NCBI GenBank assembly: GCA_023407175.1
Contig: JAEYMU010000012.1
Location: forward strand, 1 to 64,000
Direction: 5' to 3'
DNA length: 64,000 nucleotides
DNA from: Bacillota bacterium
GTDB lineage: Bacteria > Bacillota_A > Clostridia > Lachnospirales > Lachnospiraceae
Part shown: positions 27,780-37,126 of the stretch, piece after piece
Position numbering within the stretch: the stretch's first letter is position 1
Layout of the letters: each line of letters begins with the position of its first letter
Notes under the pieces: generated by a model
What the model was told of the DNA's origin: nothing
Database searches by the model: none
The model's input: the letters and a program-made list of their open reading frames with translations, nothing else
Translations under genes and position numbers: made by a program

Positions 27780-28565
27780 ATGAAAAACACAAAAAAACTG
27801 GTTTCTGCTTTAATGATTTTTGTAATTCTTTTTTCATTATTTTCGGTAAATGCTTATGCCAAAACTACAAAGAAGGTTACCCTGACTGTTTCCGCTGCAG
27901 CAAGTCTGGCAGATGCCATGACAGATATTGCCGAGGCTTATAAGAAGGAAAAACCCAACATTTCCCTCGAATTCAATTTTGGCTCATCCGGAGCTCTTCA
28001 AAAGCAGATTGAACAGGGTGCCGCAGTGGATGTGTTTCTTTCTGCCGCAACTAAGCAGATGGATGCTTTAAAATCAGAAAATCTACTGATTGACAGCACA
28101 ATTAAGACCCTCCTGTACAATGAAATTGTACTGATTGTTCCGAGAAACACTACAAGCTCTCTTACCGGCTTCCGTGGATTAACCAGGAAAGGTATAAAAA
28201 CCGTAGCTCTGGGTGAACCCTCCTCCGTACCGGCTGGCCAGTATGCCGAGCAGGTATTGACCTATTATGAAATATTAGATGCCGTGAAGAAAAAAGCTGT
28301 TTACGCAAAGGATGTTACTGAGGTTCTGACCTGGGTGGAGAGCGGTAATGCAGATGCCGGTATCGTTTATAAGACTGACGCGATAGGTTCCGATAAGATT
28401 ACCATTATCGCCACAGCACCGGCCAAAAGCCATAGTACTGTTGAATATCCGGGAGCGGTCATTAAGGATACCAAGCACTCCAAGGAAGCAAAGGCATTTC
28501 TTACTTATCTGTCGGGAAGCAAAGCCACCTCTATCTTTAAAAAATACGGGTTTATTATAAAATAA
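27780..28565 (+). CDS. modA: Molybdate ABC transporter, substrate-binding protein
   Basis: This 261-residue extracytoplasmic binding protein has a Sec signal peptide (about 1-26, ending VNAYAK). No lipobox cysteine is evident. ModA hallmarks are VSAAASLADAMTDIAEAYKK, FNFGSSGALQKQIEQGAAVDVFLSA, ALGEPSSVPAGQYAEQVL and VTEVLTWVESGNADAGIVYKTDA. These contain the Ser, Ala and Tyr/Val contacts used for the oxyanion. The start at 27780 follows GGAG by 8 nt, with a longer TTG frame unsupported. It is the first gene of modABC. Tungstate cannot be excluded as ligand. Confidence 0.93.
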   Translation: MKNTKKLVSALMIFVILFSLFSVNAYAKTTKKVTLTVSAAASLADAMTDIAEAYKKEKPNISLEFNFGSSGALQKQIEQGAAVDVFLSAATKQMDALKSENLLIDSTIKTLLYNEIVLIVPRNTTSSLTGFRGLTRKGIKTVALGEPSSVPAGQYAEQVLTYYEILDAVKKKAVYAKDVTEVLTWVESGNADAGIVYKTDAIGSDKITIIATAPAKSHSTVEYPGAVIKDTKHSKEAKAFLTYLSGSKATSIFKKYGFIIK

Positions 28566-28577
28566 GGAGTGGTGCCA

Positions 28578-29297
28578 GTGGATTTTGATATCTCCCCATT
28601 AATTGTATCCTTAAAAACAACATTAACGGCAACTGTGATTACCTTTTTCTTAGGGCTGCTGGCAGCCTACTGGATGGCGGGCTACCGGGGAAAGCTGAAG
28701 GGTCTTTTGGACGGAATATTCATTCTTCCCCTGGTGCTCCCCCCTACCGTGGTAGGTTTTCTCCTTTTGCTACTGGTCGGAAGAAACGGACCGGTGGGAA
28801 AGCTTTTGCAGAATTTTGATATCAATATTATCTTTTCCTGGAGTGCCACCGTCATCGCAGCCATAGTAGTTTCCTTTCCCATGATGTATAAGACGGCCAA
28901 GGGTGCCTTCGAGCAGATCGACCGGAATATTCTTTATGCGGCCCGGACCCTGGGTGTACCCGAATGGAAGGTTTTCTTCCGGGTTAGTATTCCCCTCGCA
29001 TGGCCGGGGGTTGTGGCCGGCGGAATTCTCGCCTTTGCAAGAGCCCTGGGAGAATTCGGTGCAACGATTATGCTGGCCGGTAATATTCCCGGCAGGACAC
29101 AGACCATTCCTCTTGCAATTTATTTTGCTGTGGCAGGAGGAAATGAAAGCCTAGCCTATGCATGGGTGGCATTAATCATAGCCATATCATTTATCGTTAT
29201 CTTCCTGATGAATTATTGGCTGGAATACCAGCAGAAATTTATTAGCGGCAGATTTACGAAGGGTGCAAAAAATACCCCGCAGAAAAGCAAACCATAA
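28578..29297 (+). CDS. modB: Molybdate ABC transporter, permease
   Basis: This 239-residue integral membrane protein has about five or six helices (LKTTLTATVITFFLGLLAAYW, ILPLVLPPTVVGFLLLLLVG, FSWSATVIAAIVVSFP). The cytoplasmic EAA-type loop AARTLGVPEWKVFFRVSIPLAWPGVVAG docks with the ATPase. The GTG start at 28578 is 8 nt after AAGGAG and 12 nt after the modA stop, so translation is tightly linked. The length fits ModB. Confidence 0.93.
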   Translation: MDFDISPLIVSLKTTLTATVITFFLGLLAAYWMAGYRGKLKGLLDGIFILPLVLPPTVVGFLLLLLVGRNGPVGKLLQNFDINIIFSWSATVIAAIVVSFPMMYKTAKGAFEQIDRNILYAARTLGVPEWKVFFRVSIPLAWPGVVAGGILAFARALGEFGATIMLAGNIPGRTQTIPLAIYFAVAGGNESLAYAWVALIIAISFIVIFLMNYWLEYQQKFISGRFTKGAKNTPQKSKP

Positions 29298-29334
29298 AAG
29301 CAGCTTCATGCCTGATGGCAGAATGGAGATTGAT

Positions 29335-30393
29335 ATGAGACTCTTGGTTGATATAAAGAAAAGGCTTAAGGGCTTTCGACTGGAGGTTTCCTTTGAGGCA
29401 GACAAGGATATCCTTGGCATTCTGGGTGCTTCCGGCTCTGGAAAAAGCATGACTCTTCGGTGTATCGCGGGAATTGAAACACCGGATGAGGGAAAAATCC
29501 TTCTGGGGAATCGGGTTCTTTTTGATTCAAAGCGCAAAATCAACCTGCCCTGCCAGCAGCGAAGGGTCGGCTTTCTTTTTCAAAATTACGCCTTATATCC
29601 TCACATGACGGTGAATAAAAACATCGGCTTCTCTCTTACCGGTCTCTCAGCAGCACAGAAGGCAGAAAAAATAAGCCGGGCCGTTGCCATGATGCGCCTT
29701 GAAGGACTGGAGAACCGCTATCCGTCGCAATTGTCGGGAGGACAGCAGCAGCGGGTTGCTTTGGCCAGAGCCCTCGTGATAGAGCCTGAGGTTTTATTGC
29801 TGGATGAACCCTTTTCAGCCCTGGATGAATACTTAAGAAACCAAATGGTGAATCAGCTTAGGGATTCCCTGGAGGATTATACGGGAGCCACTCTCTTTGT
29901 AACTCACAATATGGAGGAAGCCTACCGGCTATGTAAGAGCATTCTTGTTATTGACCAGGGCCGAATCGAGGCTTCGGGTGAAAGGGATGAGATCTTTGTC
30001 CATCCCACTACCCTTCCTGCAGCACAGGTCACCGGCTGCAAAAACATCTCGACAGCAAAGCTCCTGCCGAATGGAAGCATAGAAGCAGTGGACTGGGGCA
30101 TCAGCCTGTACCCGCCCGCAGAAATCAGTGAAATATCCCATGTGGGCATTCGGGCTAACCACCTCCGGATGGCAAAGGAAACGGGAAAAAATACCTTTGA
30201 ATTATGGCCGGTCCATACAAGCGAGGCTCCTTTCCGAATTACGGTATTCCTTAGTACCGCCAAGCCCGCAGCCCGGTCAAAGGCCTTTCAGCTTCAGTGG
30301 GAAATGTCAAAGGACCGTTATGAGGAGCTAACGGACCTTTCCCTTCCCTGGAAGGTATGTCTTGACCCTGAAAAACTGATTTGTATTACATAA
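29335..30393 (+). CDS. modC: Molybdate ABC transporter, ATP-binding protein
   Basis: This 352-residue peripheral ATPase has Walker A GASGSGKS, a Q-loop in FLFQNYALYPHMTV, the signature LSGGQQQRVALARAL, Walker B VLLLDEPFSALD and the H-loop FVTHNMEEAYRL. About 120 residues follow the ATPase core. This is the region where ModC carries a molybdate-binding TOBE domain, but the match is weak. I use ATG 29335 (6 nt after GGAG); several in-frame upstream ATGs overlap modB without a good ribosome binding site. It is the last gene of modABC and is followed by a terminator. Confidence 0.92.
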   Translation: MRLLVDIKKRLKGFRLEVSFEADKDILGILGASGSGKSMTLRCIAGIETPDEGKILLGNRVLFDSKRKINLPCQQRRVGFLFQNYALYPHMTVNKNIGFSLTGLSAAQKAEKISRAVAMMRLEGLENRYPSQLSGGQQQRVALARALVIEPEVLLLDEPFSALDEYLRNQMVNQLRDSLEDYTGATLFVTHNMEEAYRLCKSILVIDQGRIEASGERDEIFVHPTTLPAAQVTGCKNISTAKLLPNGSIEAVDWGISLYPPAEISEISHVGIRANHLRMAKETGKNTFELWPVHTSEAPFRITVFLSTAKPAARSKAFQLQWEMSKDRYEELTDLSLPWKVCLDPEKLICIT

Positions 30394-30445
30394 AAAAGAG
30401 AGAGTACCAAGGGATGGCAAACAGCCCTCGGTACTCTCTCTTGAT
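30394..30445. terminator. Bidirectional terminator between modC and its convergent regulator
   Basis: Long arms at about 30396-30413 and 30425-30442 (AAGAGAGAGTACC...AGGG with its complement, one mismatch) are preceded by six A and followed by TTGATTATT. It can therefore end transcription from both sides. Confidence 0.85.
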
Positions 30446-30450
30446 TATTA

Positions 30451-31404
30451 CTATATTTCCGCGATGATCTTACCCATATTTTCTATATTATATCCGCCGA
30501 TTCCCTGAAGCTCCAGCTGAAAATCACCCATATTCAAAACCTCAATCAGCGTTTGAATCTCGATACTGTCCATATTTTCTTTCTTGATTACCAAATCAAG
30601 CTGCTCTGTCTGCAAAGGAATAAAATCCACATCATTGACCTGCAATGCAGTTTTTTCATTTCCAAGACCAATATCTGCTCCCCCTCTTGCAACAATACTC
30701 GCAATTGCCAGATGGGACGTACTTTCCCTGTGATATCCCGCAATATTCTTTGCGTTAATGCCCAGTCCCTTAAGATGCTCATCCAGAAGAATTCTGGTGC
30801 CGCTTCCCTTCTCACGATTTACTATGGATATATCCTTGCGTTTTAAGTCCTCCCAGCCCTTGATACCCTTGGGATTTCCTTTGGCAACATAAAAGCCCTG
30901 GAGCCGGGTCGCCAGATGAAGGACTACCGCAGGTACTCCGGGGAGCATCCGTTTGACAAAGGGTATATTATATTCGTTTGTATCACTGTCCCACAAATGC
31001 ACCGAAGTAGCCTTTACCTCATCATGATACAGCGCATACAAACCGTTATAGCTCCCGACATAGGACCGTAAGGCCTGGATTCCATTCGAATGATATTGTA
31101 AATACCTTGCCAGAATATCAAGCAGGATATCCTGCCCGCAGATAATAAACCGGTTCTGCATATCTGTTTCCACATGTATTCTGGTGCGCAGAGGGATATT
31201 TTTACTCTCATTTGTAAAACCGGACGTTTGTATTGTTTTTGTTTTATTCTTATATTCAAGAACATCCTTTAAATCGATTCGAACCTTTTTACCAACCTTA
31301 TAGGAATTCAGCTCACCGCGTTTGATCAGTTCATATACCGTATTTTTGGCGATCTTCAACATATCGGCTACTTCCTGTGTCGTTAGTACGGAATTGTCTT
31401 CCAT
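30451..31404 (-). CDS. Excisionase-type HTH regulator with molybdate-binding-protein-like domain
   Basis: This 317-residue cytoplasmic one-component regulator has a MerR/excisionase-like DNA-binding domain (about 1-55, LTTQEVADMLKIAKNTVYELIKRGEL, then YKVGKKVRIDLKDV). It is joined to a periplasmic-binding-protein-like domain (about 80-310, with DISIVNREKGSGTRILLDEHL and ADIGLGNEKTA). The start at 31404 has AGGAGG 7 nt upstream. This domain pair occurs in clostridial and archaeal regulators next to molybdate/tungstate transporters. Its convergent position after modC supports oxyanion-sensing control of modABC. Confidence 0.87.
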   Translation of the reverse strand: MEDNSVLTTQEVADMLKIAKNTVYELIKRGELNSYKVGKKVRIDLKDVLEYKNKTKTIQTSGFTNESKNIPLRTRIHVETDMQNRFIICGQDILLDILARYLQYHSNGIQALRSYVGSYNGLYALYHDEVKATSVHLWDSDTNEYNIPFVKRMLPGVPAVVLHLATRLQGFYVAKGNPKGIKGWEDLKRKDISIVNREKGSGTRILLDEHLKGLGINAKNIAGYHRESTSHLAIASIVARGGADIGLGNEKTALQVNDVDFIPLQTEQLDLVIKKENMDSIEIQTLIEVLNMGDFQLELQGIGGYNIENMGKIIAEI

Positions 31405-31562
31405 GATAGTCCTCCTAATGAAAATCATAACAGGATATGGCCCGGTGCTCTGACACACAAACCAATTTTTGAATTATATTGTAATTTTATATGTATTATA
31501 TACTTCCAATATCAAAAAATCAAATAAAATATCCTTCGTCAAAGCTGCAAGCAATCGGCGAT

Positions 31563-31607
31563 AAAAACAGCCGTATCACGGCTTACCTTCGGTTCGTGAT
31601 ACGACTG
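31563..31607 (-). terminator. Terminator of the putrescine-catabolism operon
   Basis: Arms of 13 nt (31568-31580 and 31595-31607; CAGCCGTATCACG against its near-complement) enclose 14 nt. TTTTTAT follows on the minus strand, about 30 nt after the dehydrogenase stop. Confidence 0.85.
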
Positions 31608-31639
31608 CTTCCTGTTTTATTATACAGTTACTTTAATAT

Positions 31640-32755
31640 TCAATATAACGAATTGTATATCTCGTATACATCCGCTTTACTTAATGTAACATAATTGTTC
31701 GCCATCAGCCGACCCTGATTTGTCATTACCGACTCGGTAAATTCCTCCAGCTGGGCTCTTGTAACCCCATATTTGCTTAAGGACTTCCTGGGAAGAAGGG
31801 CATTAAACAATTCCTCCATCTCCTGATATACCGTTTCCACCTTACAATCCAGTAATTTTGCAAGAAATTCATTCAGGATTTTTATCTTTCCCTCCGGGCA
31901 AACCTTCATATATTTGTGGAATACCCCGTAAAGGATGGCATAATTGGCCTCTCCGTGGGGAACATGGAAGACCGAACCAAGAGGATAGCTAAGGGCATGT
32001 ACCGCTGCACAGCCGGCATTGCCGAAGGCAATCCCCGCATAATTGCTGGCAATCAAAAAGTCCTTCATCAGGGGGATTCTCGCCTCCCTGCCCTGGGCCG
32101 CAATTACCTGGTAACCGTTTAAAATCAATTCCATGGCCTTTACGGAGAACATCTCTGTAAAGGCATTGGCCTTTGGCGAAAGATAGGATTCCACCGCGTG
32201 TATGAACGCATCAATGGAGCTGGCAACAAAGGCTCCAAAGGGAAGTGTCTCTAACAGCTCCGGAATCAGTACCGCATCATCTGCGAATAATTCATCCACC
32301 GCCAATCCCAGCTTTGTCTTTTTATTCAAAAGCTCCAGAATGGAGATATTGGTAACCTCGCTTCCGGTCCCGCAGGTGGTCGGTACTGTAATCAGAATCT
32401 TCTCCTTGATGATATCCAGCTTTCGTTCAAACAGCTCCTGTACCGGAGAAATATTCTTAAGTACAAACAGCTTTGCCACATCCAGAACAGTTCCGCCTCC
32501 GATGGCTATCACACGCCCGTAGGGTGTCCGGCTGATATCACGCAGGATGGCTTCCACCATCCCATCATTGGGTTCACCGGTTCCATACTTTAATAAGTCC
32601 ACCACAATGGCATCACCGGTCAGGCCCTTTAAATACTTCTCATAGGTATAGCTGATGGTTATAATCAGGTCTCCTGCTCCCACCTGAAAATTTTCTATAA
32701 ATTCTTTTGTGGTATCAAAAATCTGTACCGTAGATTTTATCCGAAATTGTGTCAT
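31640..32755 (-). CDS. Iron-containing alcohol dehydrogenase, 4-hydroxybutyrate dehydrogenase-like
   Basis: This 371-residue group III dehydrogenase has VIAIGGGTVLDVAKLFVLKN, VPTTCGTGSEVTNISI and ligand regions SSIDAFIHAVESYL, AVHALSYPLGS and HVPHGEANYAIL. Length and wording resemble the clostridial NAD-dependent 4-hydroxybutyrate dehydrogenase, which reduces succinate semialdehyde. The operon context supports this: upstream are an aldehyde dehydrogenase and putrescine aminotransferase, so C4 semialdehydes are the expected substrates. The exact substrate is inferred from similarity and position. It is the last gene of the P-II/Pot operon. Confidence 0.75.
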   Translation of the reverse strand: MTQFRIKSTVQIFDTTKEFIENFQVGAGDLIITISYTYEKYLKGLTGDAIVVDLLKYGTGEPNDGMVEAILRDISRTPYGRVIAIGGGTVLDVAKLFVLKNISPVQELFERKLDIIKEKILITVPTTCGTGSEVTNISILELLNKKTKLGLAVDELFADDAVLIPELLETLPFGAFVASSIDAFIHAVESYLSPKANAFTEMFSVKAMELILNGYQVIAAQGREARIPLMKDFLIASNYAGIAFGNAGCAAVHALSYPLGSVFHVPHGEANYAILYGVFHKYMKVCPEGKIKILNEFLAKLLDCKVETVYQEMEELFNALLPRKSLSKYGVTRAQLEEFTESVMTNQGRLMANNYVTLSKADVYEIYNSLY

Positions 32756-32807
32756 AACTGCTCCTATCTATGGTCCTAGTGCCATAAGTCAGATCATACC
32801 AAGGTCT

Positions 32808-34292
32808 CTATCTTTCCTCGTACCAGCCTACAACTCCGGGATTTAAGTTAATATTGATCTGCTTAACCTCCTGGTATTCCTCAAGTCCCTGAATACCAAG
32901 CTCTCTGCCGTAGCCGCTCATCTTGTAGCCGCCCCAGGGTGCTTCGTTATAGGTTGGGTTATAGCAGTTGATCCAGGTAATTCCGGCTCTGATTTCCTTA
33001 ATCACACGGAGAGCTCTTGCTCCGTCCGTTGTAAATACCGCACCGGCAAGTCCGTAGATGGTATCATTGGCAAGTGCAATTGCTTCCTCTTCTGTCTTGA
33101 AGGTTTGAATGGTAACCACCGGTCCGAACACCTCTTCCTTAACAATCGTCATATCGGAGGTACAGTTATCAAAGATGGTAGGTCTCACAAAGTAACCCTT
33201 GGCGCACTCTCCCTCGGTATAGCGGTAGCCGCCGCAGGCACAGGTGGCACCTTCGGCCTTGGCTGTCTCGATGTATTTTAATACCGTGTTCATATGTGAC
33301 TCGGAAACCAGAGGGCCCATGTCCGGGTTATCCAGTCCATTGCCCAGGGTCATGGCATTGGCTCTTTGTGCCAGTCTTGCCACAAACTTATCCTTAATGC
33401 TTTCCTCAATGATAATTCTGGAGCCTGCGGAGCAAACCTCGCCCTGGTTGAAGAAAATACCGATCATCGCCCATTCAATGGCTCCCTCAAAATCAGCATC
33501 GGCAAAGATAACATTCGGGGATTTTCCTCCCAGCTCAAGACCAACCTTCTTTAAATTGCCGATTGCCGCCCTTGCGATGTCCTGTCCGACCTCGGTGCTT
33601 CCCGTAAAGGTTACCATATCCACATCGGGACTTGCCGCGATCTCATGTCCGACCGTACCGCCGGCACCCATAACGAGATTTGCCGTACCCTTGGGAAGGC
33701 CAACCTCATCCAAAATCTCGAACAGGATGACGGAGGATAGGGGGGTATTGGAGCTTGGCTTAAATACGATGCAGTTGCCTGCACTAAGGGCGGGCGCAAT
33801 CTTCCATACCGCCATCAGAAGGGGATAATTCCAGGGAGTGATCTGTCCGCAGACACCTACCGGCTCATGTATGGTATAGGAATGCATCTCGCCGAAATTC
33901 GCATTTACATCATAAACTCCGCCATAAGGGGCCTTGATTAAACCGGCATAATATTTGAAGCAATGGATTGCATCGTCAATATCACCTTCCGCCTCTCTAA
34001 GGGGTTTTCCGTTATCGAGTGTATCCGTTCTAATAAGCTCATCCCTTCTCTGATCCATCAGGTCCGCAATTTTTAATATGATATCGGCACGCTTCTGGGA
34101 ATCCATTCTTCTCCATTCGCCCTTACCGTAAAATGCTTCCTTGGCAGCCGCAACCGCAAGCCTTGCATCCTCTTCATTGCCCTCAGCGGTCTCTGCAATC
34201 ACTTCTCCATTAGCCGGATTGATTACCTTTCTTGTCTTACCGGACAATGCCGGAATCCATTCTCCATTGATATAATTTTTCTTTAATTCCAT
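32808..34292 (-). CDS. NAD(P)-dependent aldehyde dehydrogenase, probable 4-aminobutyraldehyde dehydrogenase
   Basis: This 494-residue cytoplasmic ALDH has oxyanion Asn155 (TPWNYP), the general base Glu253 (GLELGGKSPN) and the nucleophile Cys287 (FNQGEVCSAGSR). Cofactor-binding elements are FKPSSNTPLSS and FTGSTEVGQDIA. It is of the betaine-aldehyde/aminobutyraldehyde type. It lies directly downstream of a putrescine aminotransferase, so oxidation of 4-aminobutyraldehyde to GABA is the likely reaction. AGGAGG precedes the start by 4 nt. A structured 160-bp spacer separates it from patA. Confidence 0.87.
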   Translation of the reverse strand: MELKKNYINGEWIPALSGKTRKVINPANGEVIAETAEGNEEDARLAVAAAKEAFYGKGEWRRMDSQKRADIILKIADLMDQRRDELIRTDTLDNGKPLREAEGDIDDAIHCFKYYAGLIKAPYGGVYDVNANFGEMHSYTIHEPVGVCGQITPWNYPLLMAVWKIAPALSAGNCIVFKPSSNTPLSSVILFEILDEVGLPKGTANLVMGAGGTVGHEIAASPDVDMVTFTGSTEVGQDIARAAIGNLKKVGLELGGKSPNVIFADADFEGAIEWAMIGIFFNQGEVCSAGSRIIIEESIKDKFVARLAQRANAMTLGNGLDNPDMGPLVSESHMNTVLKYIETAKAEGATCACGGYRYTEGECAKGYFVRPTIFDNCTSDMTIVKEEVFGPVVTIQTFKTEEEAIALANDTIYGLAGAVFTTDGARALRVIKEIRAGITWINCYNPTYNEAPWGGYKMSGYGRELGIQGLEEYQEVKQININLNPGVVGWYEER

Positions 34293-34312
34293 AAATCCTC
34301 CTTCTTAAGCCA

Positions 34313-34429
34313 AATACAATCACACAAACGGCACATACCACTTCCCTTTCAGGAAAGCCTTTCCTTATTACAATAGAAGTCCAGATTCCTTGAAATACTG
34401 TGAAATTGTATGTGCCGTATGATTGTATT
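34313..34429. repeat. Interrupted inverted repeat in the patA-ALDH spacer
   Basis: The left arm (34313-34338, AATACAATCA and CGGCACATAC) pairs with the right arm (34408-34429) over about 20 bp with a small asymmetric loop, closing a loop of about 70 nt. Inside the loop is a short palindrome with arms AGGAAAG and CTTTCCT. No T-run follows, so it looks like an mRNA-stabilising or processing structure, not a terminator. Confidence 0.55.
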
Positions 34430-34451
34430 ATTATATTTATTCTAATTTAAC

Positions 34452-35807
34452 TTATAGCTTAAACTCTGCCTGGGTATCGGCAAGTGCCTCGTCCATTCTT
34501 GAGATAATCTGGTCAATATCCTCCAGGGTAATAACTGCTGCCGGTTCAAAACGGACACATTTTGCATTCACTAAGGTGCCGGCTGTCAATACACGCCTTG
34601 CAAACATTCCCTTTGCTACGGAATATCCCACATCACTTGTGACAAATTCCACTCCGATCATCAGACCAATACCGCGGACATCACTGATTACGCTGGGATA
34701 TTTGGCCGCCAGCTTCTTAAGACCTGCGATCAGATAATCGCCCTTACTTGCACACTGTCCCGGAACATCATGCTCCAGCATATATTTGATTGTTGCGATT
34801 GCTGCGGAGCAAGCAAGAGGATTTCCTCCAAAGGTAGGAGATCCGAGCAGCCATGGATTGTCAATTAACTCCTCGGTCCACATATGAGGTCTGCAGATAA
34901 TGCCTGTAATCGGCATAATACCGCCGCCAAAGGCTTTACCAAAGGTCAGGATATCCGGCACAACCTCCTCTGTCTCACAGCGGAACATCGCTCCGGTTCT
35001 GCCCATACCTGTCTGAATCTCATCAAAGATCAATGCCACACCGTATTCATCACAAATTTCCCTTACTTCCTTTAGATAGCCCTTCGGAGGAATGATAATA
35101 CCTGCTTCTCCCTGAATAGGCTCAAGGATGACTGCGGCAACCTTCTCACCGACTGCCTTCAGATTACGGACAGCCTTCCTGATATCCTCCGCATTACCGT
35201 ATTCCACATGCTGTACCTGCTGTACCATCGGTGTATAAGGAACACGGTAGGTTCCCTTTCCTGCCATGGAAACAGCACCCATGGACTTTCCGTGAAAAGC
35301 TCCGACGGTTGAAATGTACCATCTGCCACCCGTTGCAATTCGCGCAAGCTTCAACGCCATTTCAACAGCCTCGGCACCGCCGTTGGTAAAGAAACATTTC
35401 TCCAAATCTCCCGGTGTAATATCCGCTACCGCTTTTGCCAGATAGCCACGCAGAGGATCAAGCAGCTCCTGTGAATGAAGCGCCTGATGGTCTAATTGCG
35501 CCTTCACAGTTTCAATGATTTCCGGATTTCTGTGGCCGCAGGTGTAGATACCAAAACCACCCAAGCAGTCAATAAATTCCTCTCCATACAATCCAGAGCA
35601 GTACGCACCATAATCCTTCCATTCAACAACTGCCGCATTTGTTGAAACAGATTTACGGTATTTTAACCATCCGGGACTTACATAGGTATCGAAATATTCT
35701 ACGGTTTCCTGTGTAATCTCCTTTTTTTCTGCTTCGGTCAGCTCATCACTGTGAATAAACCTGATTACCTTTTCCAAGTCGTTTAAAACCTGCTCTTTGC
35801 TTTTCAT
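34452..35807 (-). CDS. patA: Putrescine aminotransferase (class III)
   Basis: This 451-residue PLP enzyme transfers an amino group from putrescine to 2-oxoglutarate, giving 4-aminobutyraldehyde. It closely resembles E. coli PatA/YgjG along its length: WLKYRKSV, EEFIDCLGGFGIYTCGHRNP, HSQELLDPLRGYLAK and GAFHGKSMGA. It also has ILEPIQGEAGIIIPPKGYL, FDEIQTGMGRTG (Asp262) and the PLP lysine Lys291 (FGKAFGGGIMP). It follows the PotD gene of a polyamine importer in the same orientation, which supports uptake-coupled putrescine use. Ornithine aminotransferase is the main alternative but fits the N-terminus less well. Confidence 0.9.
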   Translation of the reverse strand: MKSKEQVLNDLEKVIRFIHSDELTEAEKKEITQETVEYFDTYVSPGWLKYRKSVSTNAAVVEWKDYGAYCSGLYGEEFIDCLGGFGIYTCGHRNPEIIETVKAQLDHQALHSQELLDPLRGYLAKAVADITPGDLEKCFFTNGGAEAVEMALKLARIATGGRWYISTVGAFHGKSMGAVSMAGKGTYRVPYTPMVQQVQHVEYGNAEDIRKAVRNLKAVGEKVAAVILEPIQGEAGIIIPPKGYLKEVREICDEYGVALIFDEIQTGMGRTGAMFRCETEEVVPDILTFGKAFGGGIMPITGIICRPHMWTEELIDNPWLLGSPTFGGNPLACSAAIATIKYMLEHDVPGQCASKGDYLIAGLKKLAAKYPSVISDVRGIGLMIGVEFVTSDVGYSVAKGMFARRVLTAGTLVNAKCVRFEPAAVITLEDIDQIISRMDEALADTQAEFKL

Positions 35808-35941
35808 TTTATCCTAACCTTTCATTCAGACCAAATCCTCCGGAGTTGATCCGTTATTTTTATATTGACCCTATGCCAGGTTCAGCCAGGCTCCTGGCAA
35901 AACCTCGGCAATCGGATTAATATCATAAATTACTGCTTTTC

Positions 35942-36994
35942 TTATTTCGTGAATTCGGCCCACATCTCACTGTAGATATCAACTGTCTTTCCAATATTTT
36001 GTACATAATAGCCCTTTGCTATCTCCTCCGCCGGTATGGCGATCGCAGGATTTGTCTTATAAGCCTCATCCATTAAATCATAGCCGGCTTTATTCGGATT
36101 CAGATAAGGGAACTCCGATACGATTTCCTTATTAACCTCTGCCTTCATAACGTAATCAATAAATTTATAGGCATTCTCCGAATTCTTGGCGTCCTTAAGG
36201 ATGCAGAGGTTATCAAAAAACAGATACATGCCCTCCTTCGGATAGGCAACCGCAAGATCTTCATCCTCCTCAAGGGCAATCGCAGCCTCACCGCTCCAGA
36301 ACAATCCCGCCATAGTCTCACCTGTAATCATGGAGGTCTTCGGCGAATCACTGTCCAAATTCTTGATATTTGGCTTAAGGGTTAATAATTTATCCTTGAT
36401 TTCTCCGAGCTTCGTCTCGTCTGTCTCATTCATGTCATAGCCCATGCTTAAGGCTGTCACACCGATGATGGCTCTGAAATCATCCAGTACCACCAGGTTG
36501 TTCTCATAAGCGGGCTCAAATAATTCGCCGTAAGTGGTAAAATCGGCATCCGCAGGTACCGATACTTTATTATAACAGATAACACCGGCTCCTCCAAGGT
36601 ATGGAATGGAATATTTATTTCCCGGATCATAGCTTGGATTTAAGTATGCCGAATCCATGTTTCCCATATTGGTAAACTTTGTCTGATCCAGCTCCTGCAG
36701 CAGGTCCGAAGAAATCATATTCTCTACCATATAATCGCTGGGGCATACAACATCATAGGTTCCGGCTGTGCTTCCCTGTACCTTGGCAAGCATTTCCTCA
36801 TTGCTGGAATAGGTCTGCATCTGGACCTTGATGCCGGTCTCCTTCTCGAAGCCCTCAATCACAGAATCCGGAATATATTCCGTCCAGATGAACAGGTTCA
36901 AGGTTCCGTTGGAGCCTCCCTTCCCGCAGCCGGTGAAGGAAAACAGAAATACTCCGAGTAAAACAATCACAAGTATCTTTTTCATTCTCTTCAT
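35942..36994 (-). CDS. potD: Spermidine/putrescine-binding lipoprotein, first Pot system
   Basis: This 350-residue extracellular binding protein has a lipoprotein signal ending FSFTGC (lipidated Cys near residue 22). PotD-like features are the LNLFIWTEYIPDSVIEGFEKETG start of the mature part, YSSNEEMLAKVQ, YDVVCPSDYMVE, NPSYDPGNKYSIPYLGGAG and FDNLCILKDAKNSENAYKFIDY. The start at 36994 lies 9 nt after GGAGG. The first system's genes run P-II, potA, potB, potC, potD. Compared with the second PotD-like protein here, it shares overall layout but is clearly divergent, so ligand preference may differ. Confidence 0.9.
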   Translation of the reverse strand: MKRMKKILVIVLLGVFLFSFTGCGKGGSNGTLNLFIWTEYIPDSVIEGFEKETGIKVQMQTYSSNEEMLAKVQGSTAGTYDVVCPSDYMVENMISSDLLQELDQTKFTNMGNMDSAYLNPSYDPGNKYSIPYLGGAGVICYNKVSVPADADFTTYGELFEPAYENNLVVLDDFRAIIGVTALSMGYDMNETDETKLGEIKDKLLTLKPNIKNLDSDSPKTSMITGETMAGLFWSGEAAIALEEDEDLAVAYPKEGMYLFFDNLCILKDAKNSENAYKFIDYVMKAEVNKEIVSEFPYLNPNKAGYDLMDEAYKTNPAIAIPAEEIAKGYYVQNIGKTVDIYSEMWAEFTK

Positions 36995-37026
36995 CAATAT
37001 CATCCTCCTTATTTTATAACTTTCTT

Positions 37027-37126
37027 ACTCAAATGTTAACCCACTTTTTATTAATACCAGAGGTTATTCTATTTTTTTAACATTTGAGTGTTATTCCGCC
37101 TTTTTCTTAACACTAAGTGTTAAGAA
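37027..37126. repeat. Palindromic elements in the potC-potD spacer
   Basis: There are two elements. One is a perfect 13-bp inverted repeat (ACTCAAATGTTAA at 37027-37039 and its complement at 37077-37089). The other is a perfect palindrome at 37104-37126 with 11-bp arms (TTCTTAACACT) around one base; it overlaps the potC stop codon. No minus-strand T-run follows the second. They could be mRNA hairpins that set potD expression, or protein-binding sites. Confidence 0.6.
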
